From Cladophialophora immunda (lineage: Eukaryota; Ascomycota; Eurotiomycetes; Chaetothyriales; Herpotrichiellaceae), in assembly GCF_000835495.1 (NCBI RefSeq), contig NW_015622541.1:2232001-2296000 (forward strand): 64,000 nucleotides of DNA, read 5' to 3'. The notes beneath the pieces were generated by a model. The model was not told where the DNA came from, did no database searches, and saw nothing but the letters and a program-made list of their open reading frames with translations. Positions 24,637-35,193 of this stretch are shown here, in pieces. The translations under genes and the position numbers were made by a program. Within the stretch, counting starts at the first letter, position 1. Every line of letters begins with the position of its first letter.

Positions 24637-27600
24637 ATGCCAGCTGTCTTCTCGACTGAGAGCGGGGGACGGGACAAGGACTTCAAGCCTTTAATGTTCG
24701 ACAATTTCGAAGCCAAGATTGCTTCTTTATCCGCAGTTCTCCACGACTTCAAACAAGTCTGCAGGATCTTTCGATCAGCTACTCGTGAGGGGGAGCAAGT
24801 GGCTCGAGAGTTCTGGACCACCTTAAGAAGCGCTGTTGTCATAGCGCAAGAGCATGTGTCGACGTTGGCAAGCAGTGGGAGCAGCAGCGGTGGTGGTGTC
24901 TGCGCGCTGGTAGACCGTATCCTCGATTCCCTGGAGAACATTTTTGATGACAACAATGTCGGTAGCAGAGCCACGGCACTGGCTGTATGTTCCTCATTCT
25001 GCTCTATCCTGGAACAGCTGCTTATGGTTGGCTTAGTCGTCGGGAACGAAACGATATAGTCGCCTGGAGATTGTCCATCACCATCTCCACAACGTCGACT
25101 CTCCCAATAAAAGCCTCGTGCTTCTCTTGTCGGTGCAAGATCTTCTGGACTCCAAAAAAGCGCACCAAGTCAAGCAGAGTATTGAAGAATGGGTCGACGA
25201 CTTGGAGAACCTTGATGATGATCAGCTGGAGCCCATCCTCCCGCCGGAGCAGCCGCCTCGTATCAACCAACTCGGCAACGTCAGCGAATTGGCCCAGTTG
25301 ACCTATACAACCCTATTTGGGCATCTAGAGAATCTTGCCACATGTCACAAGCATCAACAGCACGCTGCATATGCCATGCTCGCGACCTATTCCGAGTTGG
25401 AAGAAGACTACGAGGACTTTCATTTTGACTTGGTCTTCTCCGTGGACGGCAGCCAGGCATATTGGGAAGAGGTGAGAGTCCACAGTTTCAGAAGCGAGTA
25501 CGTCTGTTTTCTGTCATGCCTGATGCTAAACGTCGGCTCTCAAGGACCGGCCACCGTTATGGTCGTTTGGCAGTCTGCTAATAGGGGTGTAGTGCCCAGA
25601 GTGGTGTGCGCTGGGCTCGAATAGGTCCGGAGTCAAAGAGAATCAAGGACTGGCTCCTTCCCAGACCGATGTCAGTACGCCAGATTTGCCACTCCCTGGG
25701 AAAGAAGGATCTCTCAAGGTCTCGCCGTCGGAACTGGTTACAAAAATCCACCCAAGGCTCACCAATGCATGAGATATGGGATCACCAACCGACGAATCGA
25801 CAGTTCTTGCCATATGAACACTACCGACTGATCTCCTACGCAGACTGTCTCTCAAACGAAGTGGGACCGATGGTTAGTTTCTCCAAGCTCGTTCTGGCTG
25901 TCATCCTCAGTTACTCCTTGTTTTATCTTTGCGAAGGTCCATGGCTCCCGAGTCGCTGGCCAAGACATGGTATCAAATTCTTCCGGGCAGGCAGCACAAC
26001 GTTCCTGCGACCGCTGTTGTACGTACCTATCTTTTCTGGCTATCCGGACACTGCACAAGCTTATGAGACTTATCACCAATACCCTGTCCTGGTGGGATTC
26101 GCGACAACTCTTCTAGAGATTCACCAGGGGCGGACGCTACAGTCAATCTTAGACTTAACGGAAGATATCACTGATGTTGACGACGAATGGGCTAGAGCTT
26201 GTGAGGCCTACGACAAGTGTAAAAAGAATATCTCAGAAACACAATACAAAGAGGTCATCGAAGCATGTTTGAATGCACGCTTTGAGCTCCAGGAACTGTG
26301 TGAGGGCCAGGAGTTCCAGCAACAAATATTCCACAAGATAGTGGCACCTCTCGTCACCTTGCTGGAAGAAGCTTTTGGGAACTTCAGCCCCATGAGTGAT
26401 CTCGATGCGCAAGCCTCGCGCCTAGACCTAAGCACAGGTCTACTTGTCACAGAGGTCCAAAAATCGCAGGATGCCCCACGATACACCTTGTACAAGATTG
26501 ATCGGTTAGATTCCTCAACCAACCCCATTTTGACCGCACGGCAGGGTAAGGCGTCAGCCTCCGGGACGACATCTCAGACTTTGGTGTTGTCGGATAGCCT
26601 CTATGGGGAGGAAGAGCCACTTTCAGAGTCATCTGCTGAGTAAGTACTTCCCCTTGCAACATTGCACGATGGTTTGGTGTCTTTTCGTAGTCGGTACCGG
26701 CTGTCGGAGCCTTCCAGACCCCAATGCGAACCTTTTTTAGGTAGCTTGACTTTGATGCTTACGCAAAACAGGTGCTCTCATACCGACCGGTGGTTCGACG
26801 CCTTGCATGCCGCCGACAGTTTCAGGACCCTGAAGCGCCTCAGTCTCGACGACACAACTCGGGTCAGAATTGCAATTCTCGATACCGGCCTGGACCGCAA
26901 CCACGGGCTTGTGCGGGAGCACAAGGAACGAATTAGAGCCGTGTGCGACTGGGTCGACGGTGACGGTTCAAACGACGATGACTGGAGCGGCGACGAGGTC
27001 GGGCACGGCACGCACATTGCATGCATTATTCTTGCCAACGCACCGAATGCAGACGTGTTTATAGCTCGTATCAGCAAGACCCGAGCCCTCAGACATAGGC
27101 ATACGCTGCCAGTTGCCAAGGTGAGACATAACCCAATCTGAATTGCCCAAGATGATGCCAATCCAAAATCTAGGCGTTGCAAAAGGCCAGAGACCGGTGG
27201 GAAGTCGACATCATAAACATGTCATTTGGCTTTCGAGACGCATCTCCGATAATCGACGACGAGTTGAAAAAGGCCATCAACCAGGACATCCTCGTGTTTG
27301 CGGCCGCCTCCAACGCCGGGGGCAATCTGCCACGCTCGTATCCTGCGTTTCGCGATCAAGTCTTTGGGATCCATTCGACAGATGGTAGAGGCAATCCATC
27401 CAAATTCAACCCCACGCCGCTCAAGGACGGCAACTTCAGCACTGTGGGCGAGCTGATTGACTCGGCGTGGCCGAGTAAGGATCGGATGGGCTCTTCAGCA
27501 GTTTCCGTCTTCAGCACTCGGAGAATGTCTGGGACGTCGTTCGCGACGCCAGTTGCCGTCAGCATTGTCGCCCTCTTGTTGGATTACTTTGGACAAAACA

Positions 27601-27782
27601 TGCAGGATGAGGTGACGATCTTGAAGATGAAAGAGTTCAACGGCATGAGAAGAATTCTTGCATTGATCTCCAACGAGAGGCAGGGGTTTAACTACATGAA
27701 CCCTTACACCTTTTTACAGCAAAGCCAGGAGGACATTCGGCGGAGTATTCGTAACGCATTGAATATGAAAACGCTTTCATAG
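24637..27782 (+). CDS. DUF7580-subtilisin (S8) serine protease, fungal death/allorecognition type
   Basis: A cytoplasmic-type protein of about 953 residues with no signal peptide. The model has five exons: 24637-24984, 25037-25471, 25600-26639, 26691-27120 and 27174-27782. The 25472-25599 boundary is the least certain. The N-terminal 500 residues or so are helical and DUF7580-like (LPRPMSVRQICHSL, then LSYSLFYLCEGPWLP, then YPVLVGFATTLLEIHQGRTL). The C-terminal subtilisin domain has a complete catalytic set: Asp in AILDTGLD, His in GHGTHIA, Asn in FAAASNAGG and Ser in GTSFATP. S8 proteases of this kind, including HET-Q2, are encoded next to fungal gasdermins and cleave them. Here the gene ends 108 bp from the gasdermin-like gene. 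Confidence 0.85.
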
Positions 27783-27890
27783 AACTAACGCTTCAAGAGT
27801 AGACAAGCTTTCAGGGAGAGAAAGAGCGAGACCACGTCGGAGAGTCACTCACTGCTTTTCCAGGCAATCCACTCTCGGCTAGTCAAAAGC

Positions 27891-28715
27891 TCAATCCTCT
27901 TCGAAGTCGGTTGATTTCATGACGACCACTTGTTCCTGGTCGTCAGCAACAATTTCCCCAGAGCCCCGAACGTCTTCTGCAACAAAATCGACATCTTCCT
28001 CGGCGGAATCGTCGTCCTCGGCGTACATCGCCCCAGTATCGTAGACCTTGGAGTCGACGGCAGAACCGTCTTTCACGCACAGCTCCAGCACTCTAAACGC
28101 GAAGACGAAGTCATCCGAGCCCTCCCAGCCGTGGCTCTGGCTTGTGCGAGACGTGGGGTTGATCCTGGCTCCCACCGAGCCGGGCACGCCAATCGCGGGC
28201 GTCGCGTCGACGCCGGCATCGAGACTGAAGCCGAATTCCGCAGACCGGCTGCTTTTGGCGCTCGGCCCCGTCACGGTCTTGACGCCGTTGATCATGAAGA
28301 CCCTCTTCCGCCGGAAGCGCCTGTGCTTCAGGTAGCTGCGCACGCGCGGGTCGTTGAGCCTCGCCCGGAGATACTGCTCGGTGGGCCACAGCTCGACCGT
28401 CTCGAGGGCCTCGAATTGGAACGACGCGGCGTCGGCGCGGCCGAGGTCGACCCCGGCGTCGACGCCCACCCCGGCGATCTGCTGCAGGAACTTGGTGTAG
28501 ATCCCGAACGCGCCCGTCGTGGCCCTTTCGTGCGTCCATTCGACCTTGGTCTTGCCCGCCAGCTTCGTCACGTCGGGCAGTTCATGCGGCGCGACCGCGA
28601 CGAGAGGCGGCACGGGGTCTCTCGGGGAGGTTATGATGTTGCCCAAAGCTATGGGTCCTCCTGGCGGGTAGTCCCAGCTCGGGGGGTAGAAATACTTCTT
28701 TTGCTGATTGGCCAT
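27891..28715 (-). CDS. gasdermin-like pore-forming cell-death protein (candidate)
   Basis: A 274-residue intronless protein with no signal peptide or hydrophobic helix. I infer a gasdermin-like fold from pattern only. An amphipathic, glycine-rich strand (about residues 77-92) leads into the element around VELWPTEQYL, then a helix and the strand VFMINGVKTVTG. A second glycine-rich amphipathic strand pair (about 150-175) is followed by DFVFAFRVLELCVKDG, placed as the conserved Y-G-hydrophobic strand that closes the gasdermin N-domain. A highly acidic tail follows (21 Asp/Glu in the last 59 residues). The length is close to HET-Q1, and an S8 protease gene faces it tail-to-tail, as in het-Q2/het-Q1. 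In that system cleavage removes the tail and frees the membrane-permeabilising domain. It could be an unrelated fungal family; structure prediction would decide. Confidence 0.62.
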   Translation of the reverse strand: MANQQKKYFYPPSWDYPPGGPIALGNIITSPRDPVPPLVAVAPHELPDVTKLAGKTKVEWTHERATTGAFGIYTKFLQQIAGVGVDAGVDLGRADAASFQFEALETVELWPTEQYLRARLNDPRVRSYLKHRRFRRKRVFMINGVKTVTGPSAKSSRSAEFGFSLDAGVDATPAIGVPGSVGARINPTSRTSQSHGWEGSDDFVFAFRVLELCVKDGSAVDSKVYDTGAMYAEDDDSAEEDVDFVAEDVRGSGEIVADDQEQVVVMKSTDFEED

Positions 28716-29377
28716 TGCTCTTCGCAGAAGGGATAAAAAGGCTATCGAGCACTGCGAGAGAGAGCGTGGAAATACGTCACGAACCTAAGGACCTTCATGT
28801 ACACCCAGTCTACAAAGACTTCCGGCTGGATCGCAGGCACCGCAGTCTGCCTTTCAGCTGCGGCTGAAGAGCAGTTGAGCCGCCCTGCATGGATCAGCGT
28901 AATGATATGATGCGCTGTCCGACTTTGGTTGGGCGCAGGTATCGACCAACGTGACGGTCACCTGGTCAACCACGCTAGGCCAACTCCACACGTGCATCTT
29001 CACGTGACGCCGGGGAGTTGCTCGCTATCACGTGATGGCCAAAGTGGTTCAATTTTTGCTACTTGGCGAGGCTATCTATATAGGTGGTAGATAGATATTC
29101 GGTAGCTTTGAGCTTGTAGTCAGGGTAGCTGCCTCAGACCCCTTTTCTCGTCAGACTGTGCTATTGATTTTCCAGTCGGCTGGGCCATTTGTAAGCTTGT
29201 CGTTTGTGGATCTCCCTGCACTCCTAAATCTCAAGCCAATCGAATATTGCCCTTGCATGCCCATATCGGGCAGTAGTTCTAAATGTCGGCTGCAGGGGCT
29301 CAATTGCAACGTCAGAGATGCTCTCCCAAGGCTCGATCATGGACCTGGCGGGCGGGCATTCTGCATGCACGGGTTTT
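28716..29377. promoter_or_regulatory. upstream region of the gasdermin-like gene with three CACGTG boxes
   Basis: CACGTG palindromes lie at 28989-28994, 29001-29006 and 29029-29034, about 275-320 bp upstream of the gasdermin-like ATG. An 11-bp inverted sequence GTGACGGTCAC lies at 28951-28961 and a TATATA stretch near 29086. CACGTG is the target of bHLH regulators. No gene is seen in the gap. Confidence 0.45.
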
Positions 29378-30898
29378 TCAGATCTCGTCGTAACAGCGTC
29401 TGGACGTTGATGAGGCATCGTCACCGTCCCGTGCCGTTTGTGGCGCCAGAGCATTCAAATCGCCGCTGACAGCTTGCAGCAGGCCCCGCTGGTAGGCATC
29501 GAGGTAGGCAAAGCGTTTGAACAGCTTTGCAAGCTCATCTTCCCGAATCGATTTGTGCGTACCCCAGCAATCCGGACGCTCCGTCTCTAGAATTGCTGTA
29601 AGAAACCACCTGCGATCGCCTGTCTCGCAAGACATGGCACCAACGAGAAGCACCCACAGGTGGACATCTCCATATCTGTTCCAGTCCCCCTGTTCAATGC
29701 CTTCGAGTCGACGCTTCAATTTGGACGCGAGGACTTTGCATGTTCGCCTGCGACCAGTCACGGTCATTACCATGAATAGCCATATGATCAAGACGATCCT
29801 GATGGCGTCCGTTTTGCCATCGTCAATTTCGAGTTCCAAAAGTCGGTGCCTGAGTGCGCTTGTTCGCAGAAGGAGCCAGTGAAGGGAAGCTTTAGATCCA
29901 GCAGGGGCATTTCGATCCGAGGCCTCTGATTCAGACTGCCGTTGCATGGTGTCGACAGTCGCAGCCAAATCCAGAAGCACCTGGTGCATCTGGGGTGGCA
30001 GAATCTCAATATACTTCGGCTCTTGAAACCATTTCGTGGTAATATCAGTATGGCTACCAATAACGTCGCCATGTTCCAGGTCCAGGTGGCCAGGGTCGAA
30101 ACACGAAGCAGGAAACAGTGGCTTCTGGAGTAGTTCTGCTGCCAAATAGCCGTCCCCGATCACAATCCATTCCCGTAGTGAAGGGTCGATTCGCTCAATG
30201 CCTCCGATATGCAACAGAAGGCTTCTGGCTGCCTTGAGATGAACGAGAGCCGACTGAAGTTCGTATCGGTAGAAGTCTGTGACGGCCATTTGATGTATGT
30301 CGAAAATAAGCCTCTGGTCAATAGGAGGCGACGACCTGAGATACCGGCGAATAGCGGCGATGGCTTTTGTTGCCATTTGACTCGTGGTTTCGTCGTCGCG
30401 GTTCATCAGCTCAAAGTATTGCATTTGACTGGCCATGGAGGCCAGCAATGTGTAATAATGCACCTCGTTCTCTAGACATCCCTTGACCAGAGGGAGGACG
30501 TCATTCTGAAAGGTATAGGAATGGTCGTCCCGCACTTCGGAGTGCCACGTCCTAGGGTGGGAGACATGGATGAAATACTGAAGGAGACCATGAGCTTTCC
30601 GGTCCACATTGACAACGGTCGTTGCAAAAGGGTCAATGATGCGCAACTCGTCTGCCGGCACACGAGGGATGCTATGGACCTCACGTCTATTGCTGGTGCC
30701 AGTTTTGATACCCGGATTGACTTGAATGAATGGTAGTTGCTCGCTCTTGTGGATTTGGGCATGAGGCGACAACCGTCGTCGATGCATGCTTTCGATCTGG
30801 GCATGACGGTGGATCAACCGCCTCTCCTGATCATCGCTTCTTGAGAATGACTGGGATTGGGGATCTTTGACCACGAAAAGATATCGAGACTCACCCAT
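29378..30898 (-). CDS. fungal-specific transcription-factor-like protein lacking a zinc finger
   Basis: 506 residues, intronless, ATG at 30898. The N-terminus (YLFVVKDPQSQS..., then RRLIHRHAQIESMHRRRLSP) is the usual opening of a large fungal family annotated as transcription factor domain proteins without a DNA-binding motif. The remainder is helical with the middle-homology pattern: DPFATTVVNVDRKAHGLLQYFIH, YYTLLASMASQM, SALVHLKAARSLLLHIGG. No Zn2Cys6 or C2H2 finger is present, so direct DNA binding is doubtful. It may act as a partner of other regulators. It is not obviously linked to the island to its left. Confidence 0.75.
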   Translation of the reverse strand: MGESRYLFVVKDPQSQSFSRSDDQERRLIHRHAQIESMHRRRLSPHAQIHKSEQLPFIQVNPGIKTGTSNRREVHSIPRVPADELRIIDPFATTVVNVDRKAHGLLQYFIHVSHPRTWHSEVRDDHSYTFQNDVLPLVKGCLENEVHYYTLLASMASQMQYFELMNRDDETTSQMATKAIAAIRRYLRSSPPIDQRLIFDIHQMAVTDFYRYELQSALVHLKAARSLLLHIGGIERIDPSLREWIVIGDGYLAAELLQKPLFPASCFDPGHLDLEHGDVIGSHTDITTKWFQEPKYIEILPPQMHQVLLDLAATVDTMQRQSESEASDRNAPAGSKASLHWLLLRTSALRHRLLELEIDDGKTDAIRIVLIIWLFMVMTVTGRRRTCKVLASKLKRRLEGIEQGDWNRYGDVHLWVLLVGAMSCETGDRRWFLTAILETERPDCWGTHKSIREDELAKLFKRFAYLDAYQRGLLQAVSGDLNALAPQTARDGDDASSTSRRCYDEI

Positions 30899-31719
30899 AC
30901 TGATCCCCTCTGTGAGACAGATATGTGCGGTTGTGAAGATGGAGCCGTCGGATGAGTGATTGGGAGGAAGTAACTGAAGGGGGGTGGCCTTGGTTAATGC
31001 ATAGCGGGTGTTTCGTCTCCCTGTAAAAACAGCGGCGCCCTGTGCTTCAACTATCCTTCTACCTATACTGTTAGCTGTCTCTCAATAAAGCGGCGACCTC
31101 CCTCTATTCCTCCTCCTCGGCTAGACGTAGGGTACATGGTGTGTCAGACTGCGCCAATCAATCTTCAACTCGGCTCGCCATCGATGAAGCCAGGGACGTT
31201 CTCGTGAAAACTCAAGAAATTCAACTACTTGTGGTACCAAGTCATTGACTGGACAGTTGCAATGCAGTACACGCCGTGCCTCTGTGAGTGGAGGGGACAA
31301 TTGCGAGAAGGTGAAAAGGTGACTTGGAGGTGAAAAGAGCAAAATGCCAGGGACAAGCAGCAACGGGCTGGTGGAGCTGGTGAGGCTGGTGAGGCCAAGG
31401 CACGGCTGCGCTTAAGCTTAACCAGGGCGCAGGCGGGTGGCGGCCTAGCAATCACAAGCCTCACCAGCCCAAGGCGCCTACACCAACAACCCCCCGAATA
31501 CACCCCAACACACCCACCACACCAACCAAACTCCCTTGTTGTGCCTCTCCCTTCTCATTGACCGCATAAGGCCTGCCGCTTGCCTAGCCCGAAGTTGTGA
31601 CGTACTTCATCGGCGGGCACTGAGCGACAAGATGGCGATGCTCCTTTTACATCTTCTGAGAACCTGTCCTCCTTCGGAATCAAGGTCCAAGACCAGCTCC
31701 ATCCCCAGCACGGCCCGCA
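30899..31719. other. divergent intergenic region, no gene seen
   Basis: About 820 bp between two divergent start codons. CT-rich and CA-rich tracts (about 31490-31550) precede the PhyH gene, typical of fungal core promoters. Confidence 0.5.
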
Positions 31720-32712
31720 ATGGCGACAGTTGATTCAAGACCAGACACTAAACCTTCTCCTCCAGATGTGCGTGCCATTCAGGGCTCGATACCGCAGTCC
31801 ATGCTGGGCTGGCTGCGCGAGACTCCAAGTGAGACCCCGATCGAAGAGATCCGCCGTCGCCTGTTTGAGGATGAGTATGTCTTCGTCAAGGGGCTCCTAC
31901 CGCGAGACGATGTATTGAAGACGCGGGGACACTATTTTTCCCAGTTCCAATCCTTGGGCCTGCTGAAGCCAAATACCGACCCAGTGGATGGAATCTACAA
32001 TTTGGCTGAGGATATCTCGTTGCACAATGGAATTGGCGGTGGAGGTCCAACAGGTAACGAAGAACTTGAGCAGCTGGTGAAAGCCCACGTGCAACGACCT
32101 TACCTCGACTTCGTGGCGCACCCCAAGCTGCGCGAAATGGTCCGCCATATCATGGGCTGGGAGGAAGAGGTCCTCGTCAAGAGAACCATGCTTCGGCACA
32201 ATATCCCCGGAGGTCAAAGCACTGGCGTTCATTACGATCAGCTCTTCCTCCGTGGAGGGCATGCATTCTTCTTGACGGCATGGGTGCCCATCGGGGACGT
32301 CACGGCCACAGGAGGAGGGCTTGTTTATTTAGAAGACAGCACCGTCCTCGGCAAGGCCATTGAGGATGATTTTGAGGTGCGCGCCAAAGACTTCACTCTC
32401 GAGGAGAAGGTATCTGCCTTCAATCGCAACATGTCCGCCACAGGCGTTCTCTCGATGGATCCAGTGGTTTTCCAGCAAAACAATGAGCACCTCGCCCAGA
32501 AGACGAAATACCGTTGGCTTGTCGCGGATTTCGAGGCTGGTGATGTGGTTTTCCATCTACCATACACTATTCACACCGCAGCTGCCAACGATGATCCTGA
32601 AGGCCGCATCCGGCTGAGTACTGACCTCCGCTTCTATGACAAGAAAGACGTTGAAGCAAACGCTACAGACGAACGTTGGAACAAATATTGGACACCAGAT
32701 GATGGGCTTTAG
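31720..32712 (+). CDS. phytanoyl-CoA dioxygenase (PhyH) family Fe(II)/2-oxoglutarate oxygenase
   Basis: 330 residues, intronless. The iron-binding triad is visible: HxD in GVHYDQLFLRGG (about residues 170-172) and the distal His in LPYTIHTAA. The 2-oxoglutarate-binding Arg is in RIRLSTDLRF just after it. The central strand FFLTAWVPIGDVTATGGGLVYLEDS is characteristic of PhyH hydroxylases. No PTS1 or PTS2 is obvious, so this is not necessarily the peroxisomal phytanoyl-CoA enzyme. Fungal members act on diverse small molecules, and the substrate is unknown. Confidence 0.88.
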   Translation: MATVDSRPDTKPSPPDVRAIQGSIPQSMLGWLRETPSETPIEEIRRRLFEDEYVFVKGLLPRDDVLKTRGHYFSQFQSLGLLKPNTDPVDGIYNLAEDISLHNGIGGGGPTGNEELEQLVKAHVQRPYLDFVAHPKLREMVRHIMGWEEEVLVKRTMLRHNIPGGQSTGVHYDQLFLRGGHAFFLTAWVPIGDVTATGGGLVYLEDSTVLGKAIEDDFEVRAKDFTLEEKVSAFNRNMSATGVLSMDPVVFQQNNEHLAQKTKYRWLVADFEAGDVVFHLPYTIHTAAANDDPEGRIRLSTDLRFYDKKDVEANATDERWNKYWTPDDGL

Positions 32713-33259
32713 GGATCGTGATGATGGACGGCTCCATAATAGCAATTGACAGAGTGCCAGCACGACGGCGACAGAAGCCTTATTTCCCCCTGCTCCCCAT
32801 TTTTAGCCCACGGATTCATGTTCGAGACAATCTTCTTCCTACCCGCCGATTCCAATGTCGTACCTGATGTTTTCTCCTAGGACCCTAGTCTGGAGATGAC
32901 CGTTGTAGCACTGCCCTGGACACGAATACGAGAGTGTGGAGATGGCGTGGCTGAGCATCGTCGTAGCGTGTGTCTCCTGAGGGTTGGGCGATCGGGAACC
33001 TGCCAATCGCTACTGGAGAGGTTGCTACAGGCTTTAGGCCCCCAAGATCTTCGTCGATGCTGCCACCATCCAGGATCGATCACTCTTTCACAGCCATGTG
33101 CCCGCCTCGCCCCTACTACCCAAGCCCTGCCAGTCCTGTTAGACTACGTCAAGCATAAAAGCTCGCATCTTGCCATCTGCAAACTCTTCTCCGGTCCCCC
33201 AAGATGCACCAGAGACTTTCGCGTTTCCAACGGACGATAGTCACGCAAACACAACGAAA
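32713..33259. other. intergenic region, no gene seen
   Basis: About 550 bp between two genes on the same strand. It contains the PhyH 3' UTR and the promoter of the next gene. Open frames across it lack an ATG and have no family features. Confidence 0.45.
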
Positions 33260-33922
33260 ATGAAGAATCCTTTCAAGAGACATCAAGAACCAGAAGCAGT
33301 CGGATCCGACCAGACGCCAGATGAAGATGACGACTGGAAGGGTTTCCAGCCACAGGAGCCTTTCCAGGCCAGCGCCGCCGACCCAATCTCTGAATCTCGC
33401 ACGCTGCACATTGAATACAAGGATTATTGGAGTCAGCATACGACAATCCGGGTACTCGACGCAGACAAGACAACAGACGTGTACACGGTGGACGCGAGAT
33501 ACCGGAAACCGCAGATGACGATCCGCTCCAACGCCAGCAATGCCGAAGTGGCTACAGTTGATTTCCATACGCTGTCAACTCGGATTGATGCGAAATTGCA
33601 CGGGCGGCCCGTCTCGCTCGAATCCTCCGGGCTCACGAGGACGTACTCGTACGCTTCCCCGGAATTGGGCGGGGAGAAGATGACATGGACGCCCCGGAAA
33701 AAGATTGATGATTTGAACATGGTGCTCTTGAACGGCCAGGGGCTGGCTATCGCCAGATACAAGCCAAACTACAAGGGTTCGAAGCGGGGAGGCAGCATGG
33801 AAATGCTTGCCCCATGCTGGAGAAGTGAGGAGTTCATGGAGGAGGTTATTACCATGTTTCTGGCCGTTATGCACTACAAGGAGAGTCAGAGGATGACTGC
33901 AACCATAGCAGCCACGGCGTAG
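33260..33922 (+). CDS. LURP-one/tubby C-terminal-like domain protein
   Basis: 220 residues from ATG 33260 (MKNPFKRHQEPEAVG). The frame is open upstream but contains no ATG there. After an acidic N-terminal segment with DDDWKGFQPQEPF, the rest is strand-rich: RTLHIEYKDYWSQHTTIRVLD, VYTVDARYRKPQMTI, and a C-terminal predicted helix EEFMEEVITMFLAVMHYKES that would plug the beta barrel. This is the layout of the fungal tubby-like/LURP-one superfamily, some of whose members bind membrane phosphoinositides. Biological role unknown. Confidence 0.72.
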   Translation: MKNPFKRHQEPEAVGSDQTPDEDDDWKGFQPQEPFQASAADPISESRTLHIEYKDYWSQHTTIRVLDADKTTDVYTVDARYRKPQMTIRSNASNAEVATVDFHTLSTRIDAKLHGRPVSLESSGLTRTYSYASPELGGEKMTWTPRKKIDDLNMVLLNGQGLAIARYKPNYKGSKRGGSMEMLAPCWRSEEFMEEVITMFLAVMHYKESQRMTATIAATA

Positions 33923-35193
33923 AAAGGCACGTCCGCGCCGTGTCAGTTGCGGACACCTGGGGACCAAGGCGGTCCTGTTCTGATTGTTGTGGTCAAAGTC
34001 TTGCGCTCGATGATGCAGGGGCGAGTAACGACGCAGTGATGCCTCGAGATCTATGGGTGAGGGCCTGTATCCTTACAGAGTACCTGGTACTTGGTATATC
34101 CTGAGAGGCTTACCTCTGGCGCAATTACATCTTGTCCAAGGACCTCGATTGAATGCCCGAAACGGCGCCGACGACAAATGACGTAGTGGCGCAGAAGCGG
34201 TTGATTGTCCGACTAACCCACCAAACGCTCAACACCTTCGCACCAACTGCACCAATCCCCGTTACCTAAAGCTTTACTCATCGTTCGCTGCCGTGGGATC
34301 CTGAATCGGGCTCCATTTTTCTGCTGAAAGGGCCCCAAGGGGCTGATGAAGGCTTACGGTGCTCCTCTCGTACAAACGACAGCAAAGAGACAGTAAGTCC
34401 GCTCTTCCTGTCGACTTTCAGCATGGAGACGAACAATCCAAGAACTTCCACGCAGGCAGTCATCACCTACCTGCTACCTGCAGAGGTACAAGAGTATTTC
34501 TCGGAGACACCCGTATACCACAGTCCACTACTTGCTAACTGTCTCCATCGTTTAAGGGCTTCTGTATTCGACAAGAAGTGTCGAAACCGGGTTCTCCTCC
34601 TCGACATGACCAGCCTATATATCCTCGAGTCCACAGACGCTCTAGTCCACAGATTCCTCTTCCGGCCTCAATTCCCTCCTCTCATTCTCTCCCGCCAACT
34701 GCTGAGTCAAAGACAACGCCTAATACTTTGATGTGTGGCTGAATTCAAAGCCGTCCTGGGGTGTCTGCCTCGAACGGGTAAACAATGACGTTGACGCGGA
34801 CTGGCTACCGGCACCAGCAGAGCAACAAGGAGGCCTCAAGCGGAACCCCCGGCGCGCAGATCTGCAGGGGCGTCGAACGCCCGAGCCCAGCAGCGCGAAT
34901 AGAAAGCGCGTGATGTGGATCATGGGTCCGATCTTCCGCGCCAAAGGCTCGAATTTTCTGCCGCAAATCCCATGACTTATATAATGCCCTTGGCTGAGTC
35001 AACGCACGGTTTCCGCTCCCCGTTTAGGGATATGTGCTTTCTTAAATGGAGAGGCCCCCCTATTTCTTTCGAATGTGTGTTCCATGTCTTTGAAGACCGG
35101 GAGCGTGTCATAGGTTGCAGCTGAAGGAGGAGACATACGGATTGTTGAAGGGAGCAAAATCAGAAAAAGAAAGCAAAACGCAACAAGCTCACA
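33923..35193. other. intergenic region of 1.27 kb, no gene seen
   Basis: Open frames at 34423-34731 and 34733-34975 have no recognisable domains and no splice partners. The stretch 34800-34960 is GC-rich. No tRNA fold was found by eye. Confidence 0.4.

Noticed and set aside
27930..28736. Long plus-strand frame opposite the gasdermin-like gene
   Set aside because: It is Arg/Gly/Val-rich, as GC-rich antisense frames are. The minus-strand frame has the balanced composition and a proper ATG and stop.
33923..35193. tRNA or other RNA gene in the long gap
   Set aside because: I could not find cloverleaf arms or internal A/B boxes by eye. A tRNAscan-SE run would settle it.
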